From contig DASUNM010000023.1 in assembly GCA_036277115.1 (NCBI GenBank), forward strand, positions 682,001 to 746,000: a stretch of DNA of 64,000 bases, read 5' to 3'. Shown piece by piece: positions 46,645 through 55,727 of the stretch. The notes beneath the pieces are model-generated. The model had not been told where the DNA came from, did not search any database, and was given only the letters and a program-made list of their open reading frames with translations. This DNA comes from Pyrinomonadaceae bacterium (GTDB lineage: Bacteria; Acidobacteriota; Blastocatellia; Pyrinomonadales; Pyrinomonadaceae). The translations under genes and the position numbers were made by a program. Position 1 is the first letter of the stretch, and each line of letters begins with the position of its first letter.

Positions 46645-49127
46645 TATATTTTTATCGGCTCCAATCCGACCCGCCGAAGCAAGGCCGCGAGCCGTGGATC
46701 GCCGCGCAGATTGTCGAACCGCGGATCGGCCACCAAATAGTTGAAGTTGATCGAACGTTCGGCCATTGCCTTTTCCAGCCAGGCGAAAGCCTGATCGCGA
46801 TCATTCAGGCGCGTGTAGAACAGCGCAATATCCGCGGGCGACACATACGCGGTTTTCGAACGTTCAAGCAACACGTTCAGTCGATTCTGCCAGACGCCTT
46901 TGATCCCGGAGGCGGCGAAAACCTTTCTCAGCTCGGCCACGGTTTCGGGCGACGAACCTTTCAGTCTTTCTTCGAGCAATTCTTCGTGTTTGCCTTGCGC
47001 CTCGTACACTTTTGCGAGCGTGCCGTGCGCGACGCCATAATTCGGATCCAACTCTAAAGTCTTCCGCAGTTGCTCGATCGCTTCGTCGTACCGGCGCGCG
47101 AGGTACAAAATGTCACCCAGGTTTTCGTTAACCGGCAATGCAAGTGGATCGACGTCCCGAGCTTTTCTGGCTTCGGCAATCGCTTCGTCAAAGCGGCCGA
47201 GCGCGGGCAGGAAAAGTGAGTACCGCTGGTGCGCCGTCGCGTAGCTCGGATTCAGTTCAATGGCGAGTTTGAACTCGCGCTCCGCGCCCGCCCAATCCCA
47301 GTCATAGACCGTCTTAATGGCCGCCAGAATCGCGTGCCCCTCAGCCAAACGCGGATCGAGTTCGAGGGCCCGGTTCGCGGCCACCCGAGCCTTTTCATAC
47401 GCCTGCTTTGGTTCGACATACCGGTACCAACCGCGCGAGTACCAACTATCGGCCAGCCCTGCATACGCCAGAGCATAGGTGGGATCTTTTGCGATCGCCT
47501 GATCGAAGTACTCGACAGATTTTTCCAGTGACTCGCTCGTGCGCTTATTCCAAAGAAAGCGGCCTTTTAGATAGAGCTGATAGGCGTCGGTGTTCTGCGT
47601 GTAAACCCGCGTGACCCGGCTCTGATCCGATCCGGAAAGTTTGAGCCGCAGGTGATTGGAAATCTGGCCGGCAATGGCGCGCTGCATCGAGAGAATGTCG
47701 GCTACCTTCTCGTTGTATTGCTCGCCCCAGAGCTGTTTGTTTTCTCTGACATCAAGCAGCTCAGTGCTGATTGTCAGGCTGTCGCCCCGTTGCACAAGCC
47801 TGCCGGTCAGCACCGCATGCACACCCAACTCTTGTCCGGCTTTCAGCGGATCGATCTTTTGTCCCTTGTAACGAAACACTGAACTGCGGGCGATCACTCT
47901 GACGTTTGGCAGCTGGGCCAGGCTGTTGATGATGCTTTCGGTGACGCCATCGGAAAGATATTCGGTTTCGGGATCCTGGCTCTGGTTTTCAAACGGCAGC
48001 ACCGCGATCGACTGAATGGCTGCCCCTGAATTACGCGAGCGCTGAAGAAGGATGACCAGGCCCACCAATCCGAAGAACACCACCAATGACGTGACGATTG
48101 CCGCGCGCTTGTGTTGCTTGATTCCGGAGACCACGTATTCGGCGCTCGAGGGAGCGGGCAGAGCGGTCGCCGGCGTTTCGCGTGTCGCAGTCAGCGGGCC
48201 AACCAGCCGGCTGCTGTCGGAAGTTGACCGGCGGAGCTCAGGCATGACGCCGGACGTCTCAGCCGTAGCTTCCAGCTTCCGTTTCAGGTTGCGTAGGTCG
48301 GCGACTAATTCTTCGGCGGCTTGATACCGGTCGTCCAGCTTCTTGGTCAGCGCCTTCGAAACAATACGCTGCAACTCAGGCGGCGCCTCATTGACGTAGC
48401 TGTCCAGCGGTGGTGGCTCCCGCTGCAGGATCAGCGAGATTATTTCCGTGGGCGTCTCGCCCCCGAACGGTTCGTTGCGCGTGATCATCTCGTAGATGAC
48501 TGCGCCCAGGCTCCACAAGTCAGTCCGCCGGTCGACCGCGATCCCTTTTGCTTGTTCCGGTGACATGTACTTCGCCGTCCCGATCACGGCGCCGGCGCTG
48601 GTATTTATCATCGCCAGCGTTTCGGCCTCAGCATCAGTCGAAGAATCAGAGACAATTAGTTTGGCCAGTCCAAAATCCAGCAGCTTAACGTAGCCATCAC
48701 GGCGCACCATGATGTTGTCGGGCTTGATGTCGCGGTGAATGATTCCCGCGGCGTGGGCCGCAGCCAGCGCGCTGCCGGCCTGAATCGCGATTTCGAGAAT
48801 GTCGATCAGTTTAAGGCCCGACTCGATGCTTCGCCGCAGCGTCTGGCCGTCGATGAATTCGGTAGCAATGAAACGAATGTTTTCGCTGCTGCCGATCTCG
48901 TGGATGGTGAGAATGTTTGGGTGATTCAGAGCGGAAACAGCTCGCGCTTCCTGAGTAAACCGGTGCAGGCGTTGCTCATCCCCGGTGACGTCGTCCGGCA
49001 AAATTTTTACCGCCACCGTTCGATCCAGTTCGGTGTCCTGGGCCAGATAAACATCGCCCATGCCGCCCGCGCCAATCTTCGAGCGAATTTCGTAACGGCC
49101 GAGTTTTGTGCCGGCTTCGAGACTCAT
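46644..49127 (-). CDS. transmembrane Ser/Thr kinase with TolB-N-like/TPR sensor
   Basis: 827 aa from ATG 49,127 (a TTG one codon upstream is less likely). The kinase domain has GAGGMGDVYL, K41, HRD D133 and DFG D151. A membrane helix at about 340-360 (AAIVTSLVVFFGLVGLVILL) leads to an IQSIAVLPFENQSQDPETEYLSDG module, the FlgO/adenylate-cyclase-associated alpha/beta domain, then TPRs. The C-terminus (DPRFDNLRGDPRLAALLRRVGL) is the same ending seen in the decayed gene at 33.3 kb. It is coupled to the aldo/keto reductase gene. Confidence 0.93.
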   Translation of the reverse strand: MSLEAGTKLGRYEIRSKIGAGGMGDVYLAQDTELDRTVAVKILPDDVTGDEQRLHRFTQEARAVSALNHPNILTIHEIGSSENIRFIATEFIDGQTLRRSIESGLKLIDILEIAIQAGSALAAAHAAGIIHRDIKPDNIMVRRDGYVKLLDFGLAKLIVSDSSTDAEAETLAMINTSAGAVIGTAKYMSPEQAKGIAVDRRTDLWSLGAVIYEMITRNEPFGGETPTEIISLILQREPPPLDSYVNEAPPELQRIVSKALTKKLDDRYQAAEELVADLRNLKRKLEATAETSGVMPELRRSTSDSSRLVGPLTATRETPATALPAPSSAEYVVSGIKQHKRAAIVTSLVVFFGLVGLVILLQRSRNSGAAIQSIAVLPFENQSQDPETEYLSDGVTESIINSLAQLPNVRVIARSSVFRYKGQKIDPLKAGQELGVHAVLTGRLVQRGDSLTISTELLDVRENKQLWGEQYNEKVADILSMQRAIAGQISNHLRLKLSGSDQSRVTRVYTQNTDAYQLYLKGRFLWNKRTSESLEKSVEYFDQAIAKDPTYALAYAGLADSWYSRGWYRYVEPKQAYEKARVAANRALELDPRLAEGHAILAAIKTVYDWDWAGAEREFKLAIELNPSYATAHQRYSLFLPALGRFDEAIAEARKARDVDPLALPVNENLGDILYLARRYDEAIEQLRKTLELDPNYGVAHGTLAKVYEAQGKHEELLEERLKGSSPETVAELRKVFAASGIKGVWQNRLNVLLERSKTAYVSPADIALFYTRLNDRDQAFAWLEKAMAERSINFNYLVADPRFDNLRGDPRLAALLRRVGLEPIKI

Positions 49128-49224
49128 CAAGTGACGAAGGTGAATCGCCGAGCTGTCTTAACTACTCTGCATCACTCTGAGGACACTGAAACATATTTCT
49201 TTTGAGTAGCGTCTTAATTCAGAA

Positions 49225-49323
49225 TCTCTGTGCAACTCGGTGGAACTCCGTGTCTCTGTGGTGTATTTGTCTCAGAAATTATCACCACAAAGACTCCGAG
49301 AACCACAGAGTAGGCACGGAGAA
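49225..49323. repeat. inverted repeat of the CTCTGTGGTG family, copy 1
   Basis: The left arm includes CTCTGTGCAACTCGGTGG and CCGTGTCTCTGTGGTG; the right arm includes CACCACAAAGACTCCGAG and ACCACAGAGTAGGCACGG. The arms are imperfect mirrors with about 18 bp between them. It lies between two kinase genes on the same strand. A second copy is at 55,545-55,633. Confidence 0.65.
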
Positions 49324-49355
49324 AAACAATTCGACCCTACCATCTTTGATACAGG

Positions 49356-52300
49356 TTAGCGATCCACATTTTCTAAAATCCAGATACCGCCCGAGACCTC
49401 CATAATCGGCACCACCAACCGGTCCTGAACCAGCGACATTTCCAAGGGAACAATTCGGGGCGGAATCATTCTCCCGGGGCTGTCGAAGTTTGTCAGCCGG
49501 CGCACCTCTCCCACGGGTTGACCGTTGACGGGATCAAAGCTTCTGGCCCAGAGATTGAAAAATCCTGTTCGGTTGGAAATGAAATAGATGGTGCGGCCGT
49601 CAGGTGACCATCGCGGTTTGTCGTTAAACTCACGGCCTTCGGTTATGCGTATCCACTCTCCACCCACTGCGGGCACCACATAAATCGCCACATCGCCGGC
49701 GTCATCGCTCTTGCCACCAATGAAACAAATCCACTTCTCATCAGGAGAGAACCGCGCATTGAAAGCGCCAAAGCCCGGTCGGCTGGAAACGAGCCTCACT
49801 TGGTTCTCAGCATTGGGAGCGGCCCCCAGCGGAAAGAGATAAAGACCCCACTGTCCGGGCGTTTGACGCGAAGAGCTGCCGAGGATGTATTGTTCGTCCG
49901 CCGTCCAATCCCAACTCCACCCCTGAAGTTGATGATGCGAAGTCAGCACCTGTTCGTTACCGTTGCTGAGATCCAAAACCATCATCGAATGTTCGAGCGT
50001 ATGTTCATACTGTCGGCTTGCCTGGTTCAAAGCGCGGCTGCGAACGTAGGCCAGGCGTTTGCCATCTCGCGACCAGCGCGCAGCCGAAAACGAAAACGCG
50101 TCGGCGGCCGTCAGCAGTTTTTCCTTACCATCCGCGAGAGTGCTCTCGCGCAACTCATGCCTCCCCGCGCGTGTCCCGATGAACGCCAGCCGCTTGCCAT
50201 CACGCGAAAGGTCAAAACTGAGGGTCTCCATTCCGGTGGGCGTGATCGGCTGGCCTGCGTCTTTGACTTGACCAGTAAGGGCGTTGAACTTGAATGACCA
50301 CAGGCGCGTTTCCTGTGTGCGCGTCGTGAATGCCAGGTTGTGACCGTCAGGCGAAATCGCTATATCGGTATCGGGACCTGCGGCAGTGGTCAATCGTTCG
50401 GGACCGGCAATCCAACGGAGACTCTGCGGATCGACTTCGACCTTCCAAAGATTGCGAACCTCGCGCGAAATACCCTCGAAATAGAGGACGCGGCCCGACG
50501 GCCCCCAGCGGAAATCGAATAAGTCGACGCCTGCCGATTTGATTTGCTGGACAACCTCGGGATTGATTTCGGACTTTGCCCGGCCACCGCCCACCAGCGC
50601 AACTGTTTCGAACGCAAGTTCACCGCTGTTATCCGACCAGAGCGAGACGCGCTTTCCGTCCGGATGCCACGACACTCTAAGGCGTCCTGTCATCCCGCTG
50701 AGTGCTTCACTTAACACTTCGCGGGGCGGAGCGCCGTCCAACCCCACCAAATAAAGTTTCGGAGGCGACGGCGTGTTGTGAAAGTCCACGCTGTAGAAGA
50801 GGATCTGCGAGCCGTCGGGCGACCAGTGCGGTCGATATCCAAACGAAGAGATTTTGCGTTCGTTGCCGCCGGTCGGCGCCGGCACGACGAACAAACCGCC
50901 GCCATCGCGCTCAGAACGAAACACGATTCGTTTGCCATCCACAGACCAGTCCGGCTGCCAATCGTGCGCAGATGATTTTGTCACCTGGACCGGATCGCCT
51001 TCACCCAACGGCTTTACCCAAATATCAAAATTGCCGCTGCGGTTTGAGCTGTAAGCAACGAACTGCCCATCCGGCGACCAACTGGGCTCGCTCTGTAATC
51101 CCGCGTCAAAGGTCAGGCGCGCCAGCGCTCGCTGCGTGGGCGGGCGAGCAACCGGTGATCTTCGACTTAAGAGGACTGCGGTCGTGACGATCGCGATTGC
51201 GATCAGAGCGGCGCCGGCAATACCGATATACAGCTGCCGTCGTTTCTTCCCGTAAATCTGATCTTCAGCATTCGCAACCGCGCGGGATTCCATCGTGGCC
51301 GAACTGAACGAGCCGCTCGCATATTGCGCCGCTCGATTCTCAGTTCCCGTAGCTGTTTTGAAGAGACTGGCATCCGTGCCCCGGCTTCGTTTTATTTCCG
51401 ATTGAAGGTCGAGATCGCGTCGCAGGCTGTTCAGATCAATCAGCAGATCCCGGGCCGTTTGGTATCGCTGCTCACGATCTTTCGCGAGCGTCTTGCGCAC
51501 AATCCGTTGCAGTTCAGTCGGAACGTCTTCCGCTAATGTCACCAACAGCGGCGGCTCGCGTTCGAGTATCGAAACGATGATGTGACTGGACGTCTGGCCG
51601 GAAAACGGTGGATGTCCCGCGAGCATTTCATACAGAACTACGCCGACTGCCCAGAGATCAGTGCGTTGGTCAATCACGTCTCCGCGCGCTTGTTCCGGCG
51701 ACATATATGAAGGCGTTCCGATGAGCATACCCGGTTCAGTTTTCAGTCTGGTCGCGGTCGGCAACTCGGATCCGATGTCCAGCGTGCGCGGTTCATTGAG
51801 TTTGGCCACACCAAAGTCGAGGACCTTCACCAGGCCATCGCGGCGAATCATGATGTTCTCCGGTTTAATGTCGCGGTGAACGATGTCCGCGGCATGCGCG
51901 GCCGCTAAAGCTCCGGCAACCTGAGTCGCAATATCAAGCGCGGTCGTGAGCTTAAGGCGCTCTGCCAACATTCGTTCGCGCAGCGTGTCGCCGTCGATAA
52001 ACTCAGAAACGATAAAGCGCAGGCCATCGGCTTGAGCAATCTCATGGATCGTTATGATGTTCGGGTGATTCAGCGCTGAGATGGCCCGTGCTTCCTGCTC
52101 AAAGCGTCGCAGCCGACTTTGGTTCGTCGCCAGTTCGGCAGGCAATCGCTTGATGGCGACTTGGCGATGCAACTCGATGTCTTCCGCCAGATAGACTTCG
52201 CCCATGCCGCCTTCGCCGATAAGCGCGCGTATCACGTAATGCGTTATCTGCTGACCGACAGAAAGCTTCCCGTCACCGGCCAGTGAACGGGCCGCTGATT

Positions 52301-52484
52301 GCACGGCGGGCGTCTCCATGAAACTCTCCGCGTCTTCGTAAGAGCGCAACAGCGATACGACTTCTTGCCGGAGCTCCTGGTCATCGCCGCACGCATCGCG
52401 TACAAACGCCGCTCGCTCGCCCGCCGGCCGGGCCAACGCCTGATCAAAAATCTCTTTTACTTTCGGCCAGTTATCAGGATTCAC
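49356..52484 (-). CDS. transmembrane Ser/Thr kinase with PD40 propeller
   Basis: 1042 aa from a GTG start at 52,484 that overlaps the sigma factor stop by 4 bp; the frame's upstream TTG is rejected. An N-terminal helical module (NWPKVKEIFDQALARPAGERAAFV) is typical of kinases paired with TIGR02999 sigma factors. The kinase domain (about 82-350) has [11 protein letters not shown]112, HRD D205 and DFG D223. A membrane helix lies near 420-440, then PD40 blades (SPDGQFVAYSS, SVDGKRIVFRS, SPDGRTIYFIS). The sensor is presumably outside the membrane. Confidence 0.93.
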   Translation of the reverse strand: MNPDNWPKVKEIFDQALARPAGERAAFVRDACGDDQELRQEVVSLLRSYEDAESFMETPAVQSAARSLAGDGKLSVGQQITHYVIRALIGEGGMGEVYLAEDIELHRQVAIKRLPAELATNQSRLRRFEQEARAISALNHPNIITIHEIAQADGLRFIVSEFIDGDTLRERMLAERLKLTTALDIATQVAGALAAAHAADIVHRDIKPENIMIRRDGLVKVLDFGVAKLNEPRTLDIGSELPTATRLKTEPGMLIGTPSYMSPEQARGDVIDQRTDLWAVGVVLYEMLAGHPPFSGQTSSHIIVSILEREPPLLVTLAEDVPTELQRIVRKTLAKDREQRYQTARDLLIDLNSLRRDLDLQSEIKRSRGTDASLFKTATGTENRAAQYASGSFSSATMESRAVANAEDQIYGKKRRQLYIGIAGAALIAIAIVTTAVLLSRRSPVARPPTQRALARLTFDAGLQSEPSWSPDGQFVAYSSNRSGNFDIWVKPLGEGDPVQVTKSSAHDWQPDWSVDGKRIVFRSERDGGGLFVVPAPTGGNERKISSFGYRPHWSPDGSQILFYSVDFHNTPSPPKLYLVGLDGAPPREVLSEALSGMTGRLRVSWHPDGKRVSLWSDNSGELAFETVALVGGGRAKSEINPEVVQQIKSAGVDLFDFRWGPSGRVLYFEGISREVRNLWKVEVDPQSLRWIAGPERLTTAAGPDTDIAISPDGHNLAFTTRTQETRLWSFKFNALTGQVKDAGQPITPTGMETLSFDLSRDGKRLAFIGTRAGRHELRESTLADGKEKLLTAADAFSFSAARWSRDGKRLAYVRSRALNQASRQYEHTLEHSMMVLDLSNGNEQVLTSHHQLQGWSWDWTADEQYILGSSSRQTPGQWGLYLFPLGAAPNAENQVRLVSSRPGFGAFNARFSPDEKWICFIGGKSDDAGDVAIYVVPAVGGEWIRITEGREFNDKPRWSPDGRTIYFISNRTGFFNLWARSFDPVNGQPVGEVRRLTNFDSPGRMIPPRIVPLEMSLVQDRLVVPIMEVSGGIWILENVDR

Positions 52485-53056
52485 TGGGGCCGTTCTCCGG
52501 TGATCTCGCGGTATAACCAAGCCTTCGCGACGCTCCAGTCGCGCTTGACCGTGGCCGGTGAAACGCTGAGCGCCGCTGCCGTCTCTTCCACGTTGAGGCC
52601 GCTGAAGAAACGCAACTCGACCACTTTGCTTTGCTGCTCGTCGATTTGCGCCAATCGATCGAGAGCGGCGTCGAGCGTCACTAGATCGATCTCTCGATTC
52701 GCCGCAATCGCCATCGCTTCGTCGAGCGTGACGCGGAGATCCCCGCCGCCGCGCTTCACGCGCTGCTTAGCGCGCGCGTGATCAACCAGAATCCGCCGCA
52801 TCAACTGCGCCGCGATGCCGAAAAACTGCGCCCGATTTTGCCACTGCACTTTTTTTTGATCGACAAGACGCAGGTAGGCCTCGTTTACCAATGCGGTTGT
52901 CTGCAACGTGTGCCCGGCGCGTTCGCGGCGTAAGTATCGCGAAGCCTGGCGTCGCAGTTCGTCATGGACGATCGGCAGCAACTCATCCAGCGCAGCTTTA
53001 TCGCCGTCGCTCCAGGCGTGCAGGAGTTCCGTCACATTGACGGGGGATTTCGGCAT
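52481..53056 (-). CDS. ECF RNA polymerase sigma factor, TIGR02999 type
   Basis: 191 aa. Region 2 (DELLPIVHDELRRQASRYLRRERAGHTLQTTALVNEAYLRL) has the ECF pattern specific to the Acidobacteria/Planctomycetes group, and region 4 (QSKVVELRFFSGLNVEETAAALSVSPATVKRDWSVAKAWL) is a helix-turn-helix for the -35 element. There is no anti-sigma gene; instead the TGA stop overlaps the GTG start of a transmembrane kinase, so phosphorylation probably controls it (inference from known ECF-kinase pairs). It is the first gene of the two-gene operon. Confidence 0.95.
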   Translation of the reverse strand: MPKSPVNVTELLHAWSDGDKAALDELLPIVHDELRRQASRYLRRERAGHTLQTTALVNEAYLRLVDQKKVQWQNRAQFFGIAAQLMRRILVDHARAKQRVKRGGGDLRVTLDEAMAIAANREIDLVTLDAALDRLAQIDEQQSKVVELRFFSGLNVEETAAALSVSPATVKRDWSVAKAWLYREITGERPQ

Positions 53057-53279
53057 CGTGGGCCTCTCTATTGAGCCGGCAATTCTATCCTGATGACGCG
53101 GCGAGCGGTAGCGGATTCTTTCCCGCCTTCGGCAAACTTCAATAGCGTTAAGTCGTTGCTGTTGTTCGGCTAAAGTCCCGCGCGATCCTCTGAAAAATTA
53201 ATTTGAGCCCGTTTCTCGATTGACGTCGCGTTAGCAGATGAAGGCGATAACAGCTCGCCCAAACTAAAAGGAGATGAAG

Positions 53280-53692
53280 ATGAAAAAGAACACCCTAACA
53301 ATGCTCGCTCTGGCGAGCGGATTCTGATGATCGCTTGCGTTTCGGTTCAGGCTCAGTCGAAAACGACCCGGGCGAGTATCTCTTTCGATTTCGCGGCGGC
53401 GAACAACCCGATGAAAGCCGGCGAGTACACGGTCCAACACGTCAGCGCGCAAACCATCCTGCTGAAGAGCGCCGACCGGAAGTCGCAGGTTTACGTGATG
53501 ACGCCGCAAAGCGTCAATTCCACAAACCGCCGGCCTCAGCGATTGGTTTTCCGTCGCTACGGCAACAGCTACTTTCTCGGTGAGATTTGGACGACGGAAT
53601 TTTCAGGCATGCGAATCGCCCCGTCGAAGGAAGAAAAAAGCATCGCTAAGACCAGCGATCGACCGCAGACCGTCGAAATTGCCCTGCGATAA
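53280..53692 (+). pseudogene. small secreted protein with a frameshift in its signal peptide
   Basis: AAAGGAG (53,267-53,273) lies 6 bp before ATG 53,280, which encodes MKKNTLTMLALASGF and then hits TGA 53,325. The next frame, from ATG 53,327 overlapping that stop (TGATG), continues as MIACVSVQAQSKTTRASISF for 121 codons to TAA 53,692. Joined by one inserted base they give a normal signal peptide cut after VQAQ and a roughly 115-aa mature domain of repeated beta segments (AGEYTVQHVSAQTILLKSAD, RRYGNSYFLGEIW). This domain type recurs in Acidobacteria; function unknown. It may be a mutation, a sequencing error or reinitiation. Confidence 0.75.
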
Positions 53693-53786
53693 ATTCCGTC
53701 AAAACCGAATCGATGTGGCGACCTGAAGCACGACGCTTCAGGTCGTCGCGTCTTTAGAACGTGCTTCTCACGCGGCTACCGTGGTG

Positions 53787-53850
53787 GCTTTGCCTCAAAA
53801 GTCATAGAGTACCAAGTCTCTCAGGCGGAACCTTCAGGCCATGAACTTTC
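53787..53850. repeat. flanks of the composite hairpin element without its centre
   Basis: GCTTTGCCTCAAAAGTCATA...CTCTCA is joined directly (53,823/53,824) to GGCGGAACCTTCAGGCCATG. The same two flanks enclose about 190 bp of hairpin sequence in copy B (35,369-35,624), so this is an empty site or a precise deletion. Confidence 0.7.
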
Positions 53851-53864
53851 GATTTTTGACGCAG

Positions 53865-55463
53865 CTACCTGCGGTAGAGGACTTTGCCCGGCCGCGCCCC
53901 AGTCATGGCGCCGGACTGGAAAATAATCTGCCCGTTAACAATCACGAATGAAAAACCTTCCGCGTATTGATGCGGCTTTTCGAAGGTGGCGAGATCGCGC
54001 ACGATGGCTGGATTGAAGATCGCAATGTCGGCTTTCATGCCGGGACGAAGCAATCCTCGATCTGTCAGCCCGAGCCGCTGCGCCGGGAACGACGTCATCT
54101 TCCGCACCGCTTCTTCGAGCGGGATCACTTTTTTTTCGCGCACGTAAACGGCGAGCACGCGCGCGAAAGTGCCGTAGCTGCGCGGGTGCGGACTGGCGGC
54201 GCCGAAGATTGGAATCTCGCCGTCCGATCCGATCATCGTGGCCGGATGACGCAGAATCCGTTTCAAGTCTGCTTCGCTAATCGCGTGAAATATTCCGGAG
54301 CATCCGCCCTGCTCCACCAGCCACAGCGTCGCTTCGGCCGCATTGGGAATCGTCACGGCCAGCTGGCGCAGACGCGTGATGTCGGAAAGATTTTTGCCCG
54401 CCAGCGAAGCGTCCCAACTGCAACTCGCGATCTGCACGTTGCGAGGATCTCCGCCGCCGCGCTCTTCACGAATCAGCCGCATCGTCTCAGCTTTAATTTT
54501 TCGTCGCGTGGCCGGGTCTTTGAGCCGCTTCAAGAGCTCTTCGCGGCCGCCTTCCTGCGCCCATGCAGGAAGTAGGGCGGCGGTGACACTGGTGCTCGAA
54601 GCCGTGTAGGGATATTGATCGATAGTGGCATCAACGCCCCGCGCGCGCGCTTCATCGATCAGGCGCAGCGTGGTGATGCTCTTACCCCAATTTTTCTTGC
54701 CGATGATTTTGTGATGCGTGATCTGCGTCGGCAGGCCGCCACGTTCGCCGATCGCGATCGTCTCTTTTACGCTGTCCACACTGCGGGTCGCTTCGTCGCG
54801 CATGTGCGAGATATAAATGCCACCGTAACGCCCCGCTACTTTTGCCAGCTCAATGACTTCATCGGTTTCCGTGAACGTGCCGGGCACATAGAACAGTCCG
54901 GAACTTAAGCCGAACGCGCCGTCTTCCATTCCCTGCTTCACGAGGGCGCGCATCTTGTCGAGCTCTTCCGGCGTCGGTTTCCGATTCACCTCACCGATCA
55001 CGGCCGCGCGCACTGAGCCCTGACCAATGAACATGCCAAAGTTCACGGACTTCGGCAGAGCTTCAAGTCGCTTGAAGAACGGTGCGAGCGGGACCGGTGA
55101 TCCGCCATCGGGGCCTTCGATCAAAGTCGTCACACCCTGCCGCACATAATTCTCAGCCGTGGGCACCTCGAAGATCCCGCGCCGCGCGTGCGTGTGTATG
55201 TCGATGAAGCCGGGCGTCACCACCTGGCCTTTGATGATGATGGTATGTTTCGCGGGTTCGGTAATAGAGGGCGCAATGCGCACGATCTTGTCGTCCTTAA
55301 TGGCCACGTCGGCGCGATACCACGGGCTACCGCTGCCATCCACCACCAGGCCGTCGCGAATAACAAGGTCGTAGGTCGCGTTCTGCGCACTCGGCGTTGC
55401 AGAAAAGCCAAGCAGCGCGATTGTGGCGATGGCGAAGAGGATTAATTTCCGCACCGGTAACAT
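53865..55463 (-). CDS. secreted N-acyl-D-amino-acid deacylase (D-aminoacylase) family amidohydrolase
   Basis: 533 aa from ATG 55,463 (AAAGAAG upstream); ATG 55,517 would add 18 hydrophilic residues before the signal peptide (LILFAIATIALLGFSATPSA). The amidohydrolase barrel has the metal motif GFIDIHTHARRG (H90, H92), the Cys/Glu region DGAFGLSSGLFYVPG, histidines in ITHHKIIG, and MIGSDGEIP with the catalytic Asp. The C-terminal small beta domain is complete. The family removes N-acyl groups from D-amino acids, here probably outside the cytoplasm in cell-wall or peptide turnover. Confidence 0.92.
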   Translation of the reverse strand: MLPVRKLILFAIATIALLGFSATPSAQNATYDLVIRDGLVVDGSGSPWYRADVAIKDDKIVRIAPSITEPAKHTIIIKGQVVTPGFIDIHTHARRGIFEVPTAENYVRQGVTTLIEGPDGGSPVPLAPFFKRLEALPKSVNFGMFIGQGSVRAAVIGEVNRKPTPEELDKMRALVKQGMEDGAFGLSSGLFYVPGTFTETDEVIELAKVAGRYGGIYISHMRDEATRSVDSVKETIAIGERGGLPTQITHHKIIGKKNWGKSITTLRLIDEARARGVDATIDQYPYTASSTSVTAALLPAWAQEGGREELLKRLKDPATRRKIKAETMRLIREERGGGDPRNVQIASCSWDASLAGKNLSDITRLRQLAVTIPNAAEATLWLVEQGGCSGIFHAISEADLKRILRHPATMIGSDGEIPIFGAASPHPRSYGTFARVLAVYVREKKVIPLEEAVRKMTSFPAQRLGLTDRGLLRPGMKADIAIFNPAIVRDLATFEKPHQYAEGFSFVIVNGQIIFQSGAMTGARPGKVLYRR

Positions 55464-55544
55464 TTCTTCTTTCGGCGGCGGAGATTCTACTTCATGTCTA
55501 TATCGGCTAATAGTCATTTGAGCTATTGCCGGTTCTTAGTTCTT

Positions 55545-55633
55545 GTCCGTGTCTCTGTGAGTTCTCTGTGACTCTGTGGTGAAAGTCCTGGACAACACCC
55601 ACCACAGAGACACGGAGTTTCCACAGAGACAAG
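55545..55633. repeat. inverted repeat of the CTCTGTGGTG family, copy 2
   Basis: Left arm GTCCGTGTCTCTGTGAG and GACTCTGTGGTG, right arm CACCACAGAGACACGGAG and CCACAGAGACAAG, with a short central spacer. It lies in the divergent gap between the D-aminoacylase and the pentapeptide lipoprotein. Confidence 0.7.
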
Positions 55634-55727
55634 AGCAAAGCCGCCCGGGCGCTCTTTACTGGCCGCTGATGTTCCTGTATTTTTCGTCGCGATTCGCAAG
55701 CAGCGAGGCTCCCCGAGGTAGCCCCCC

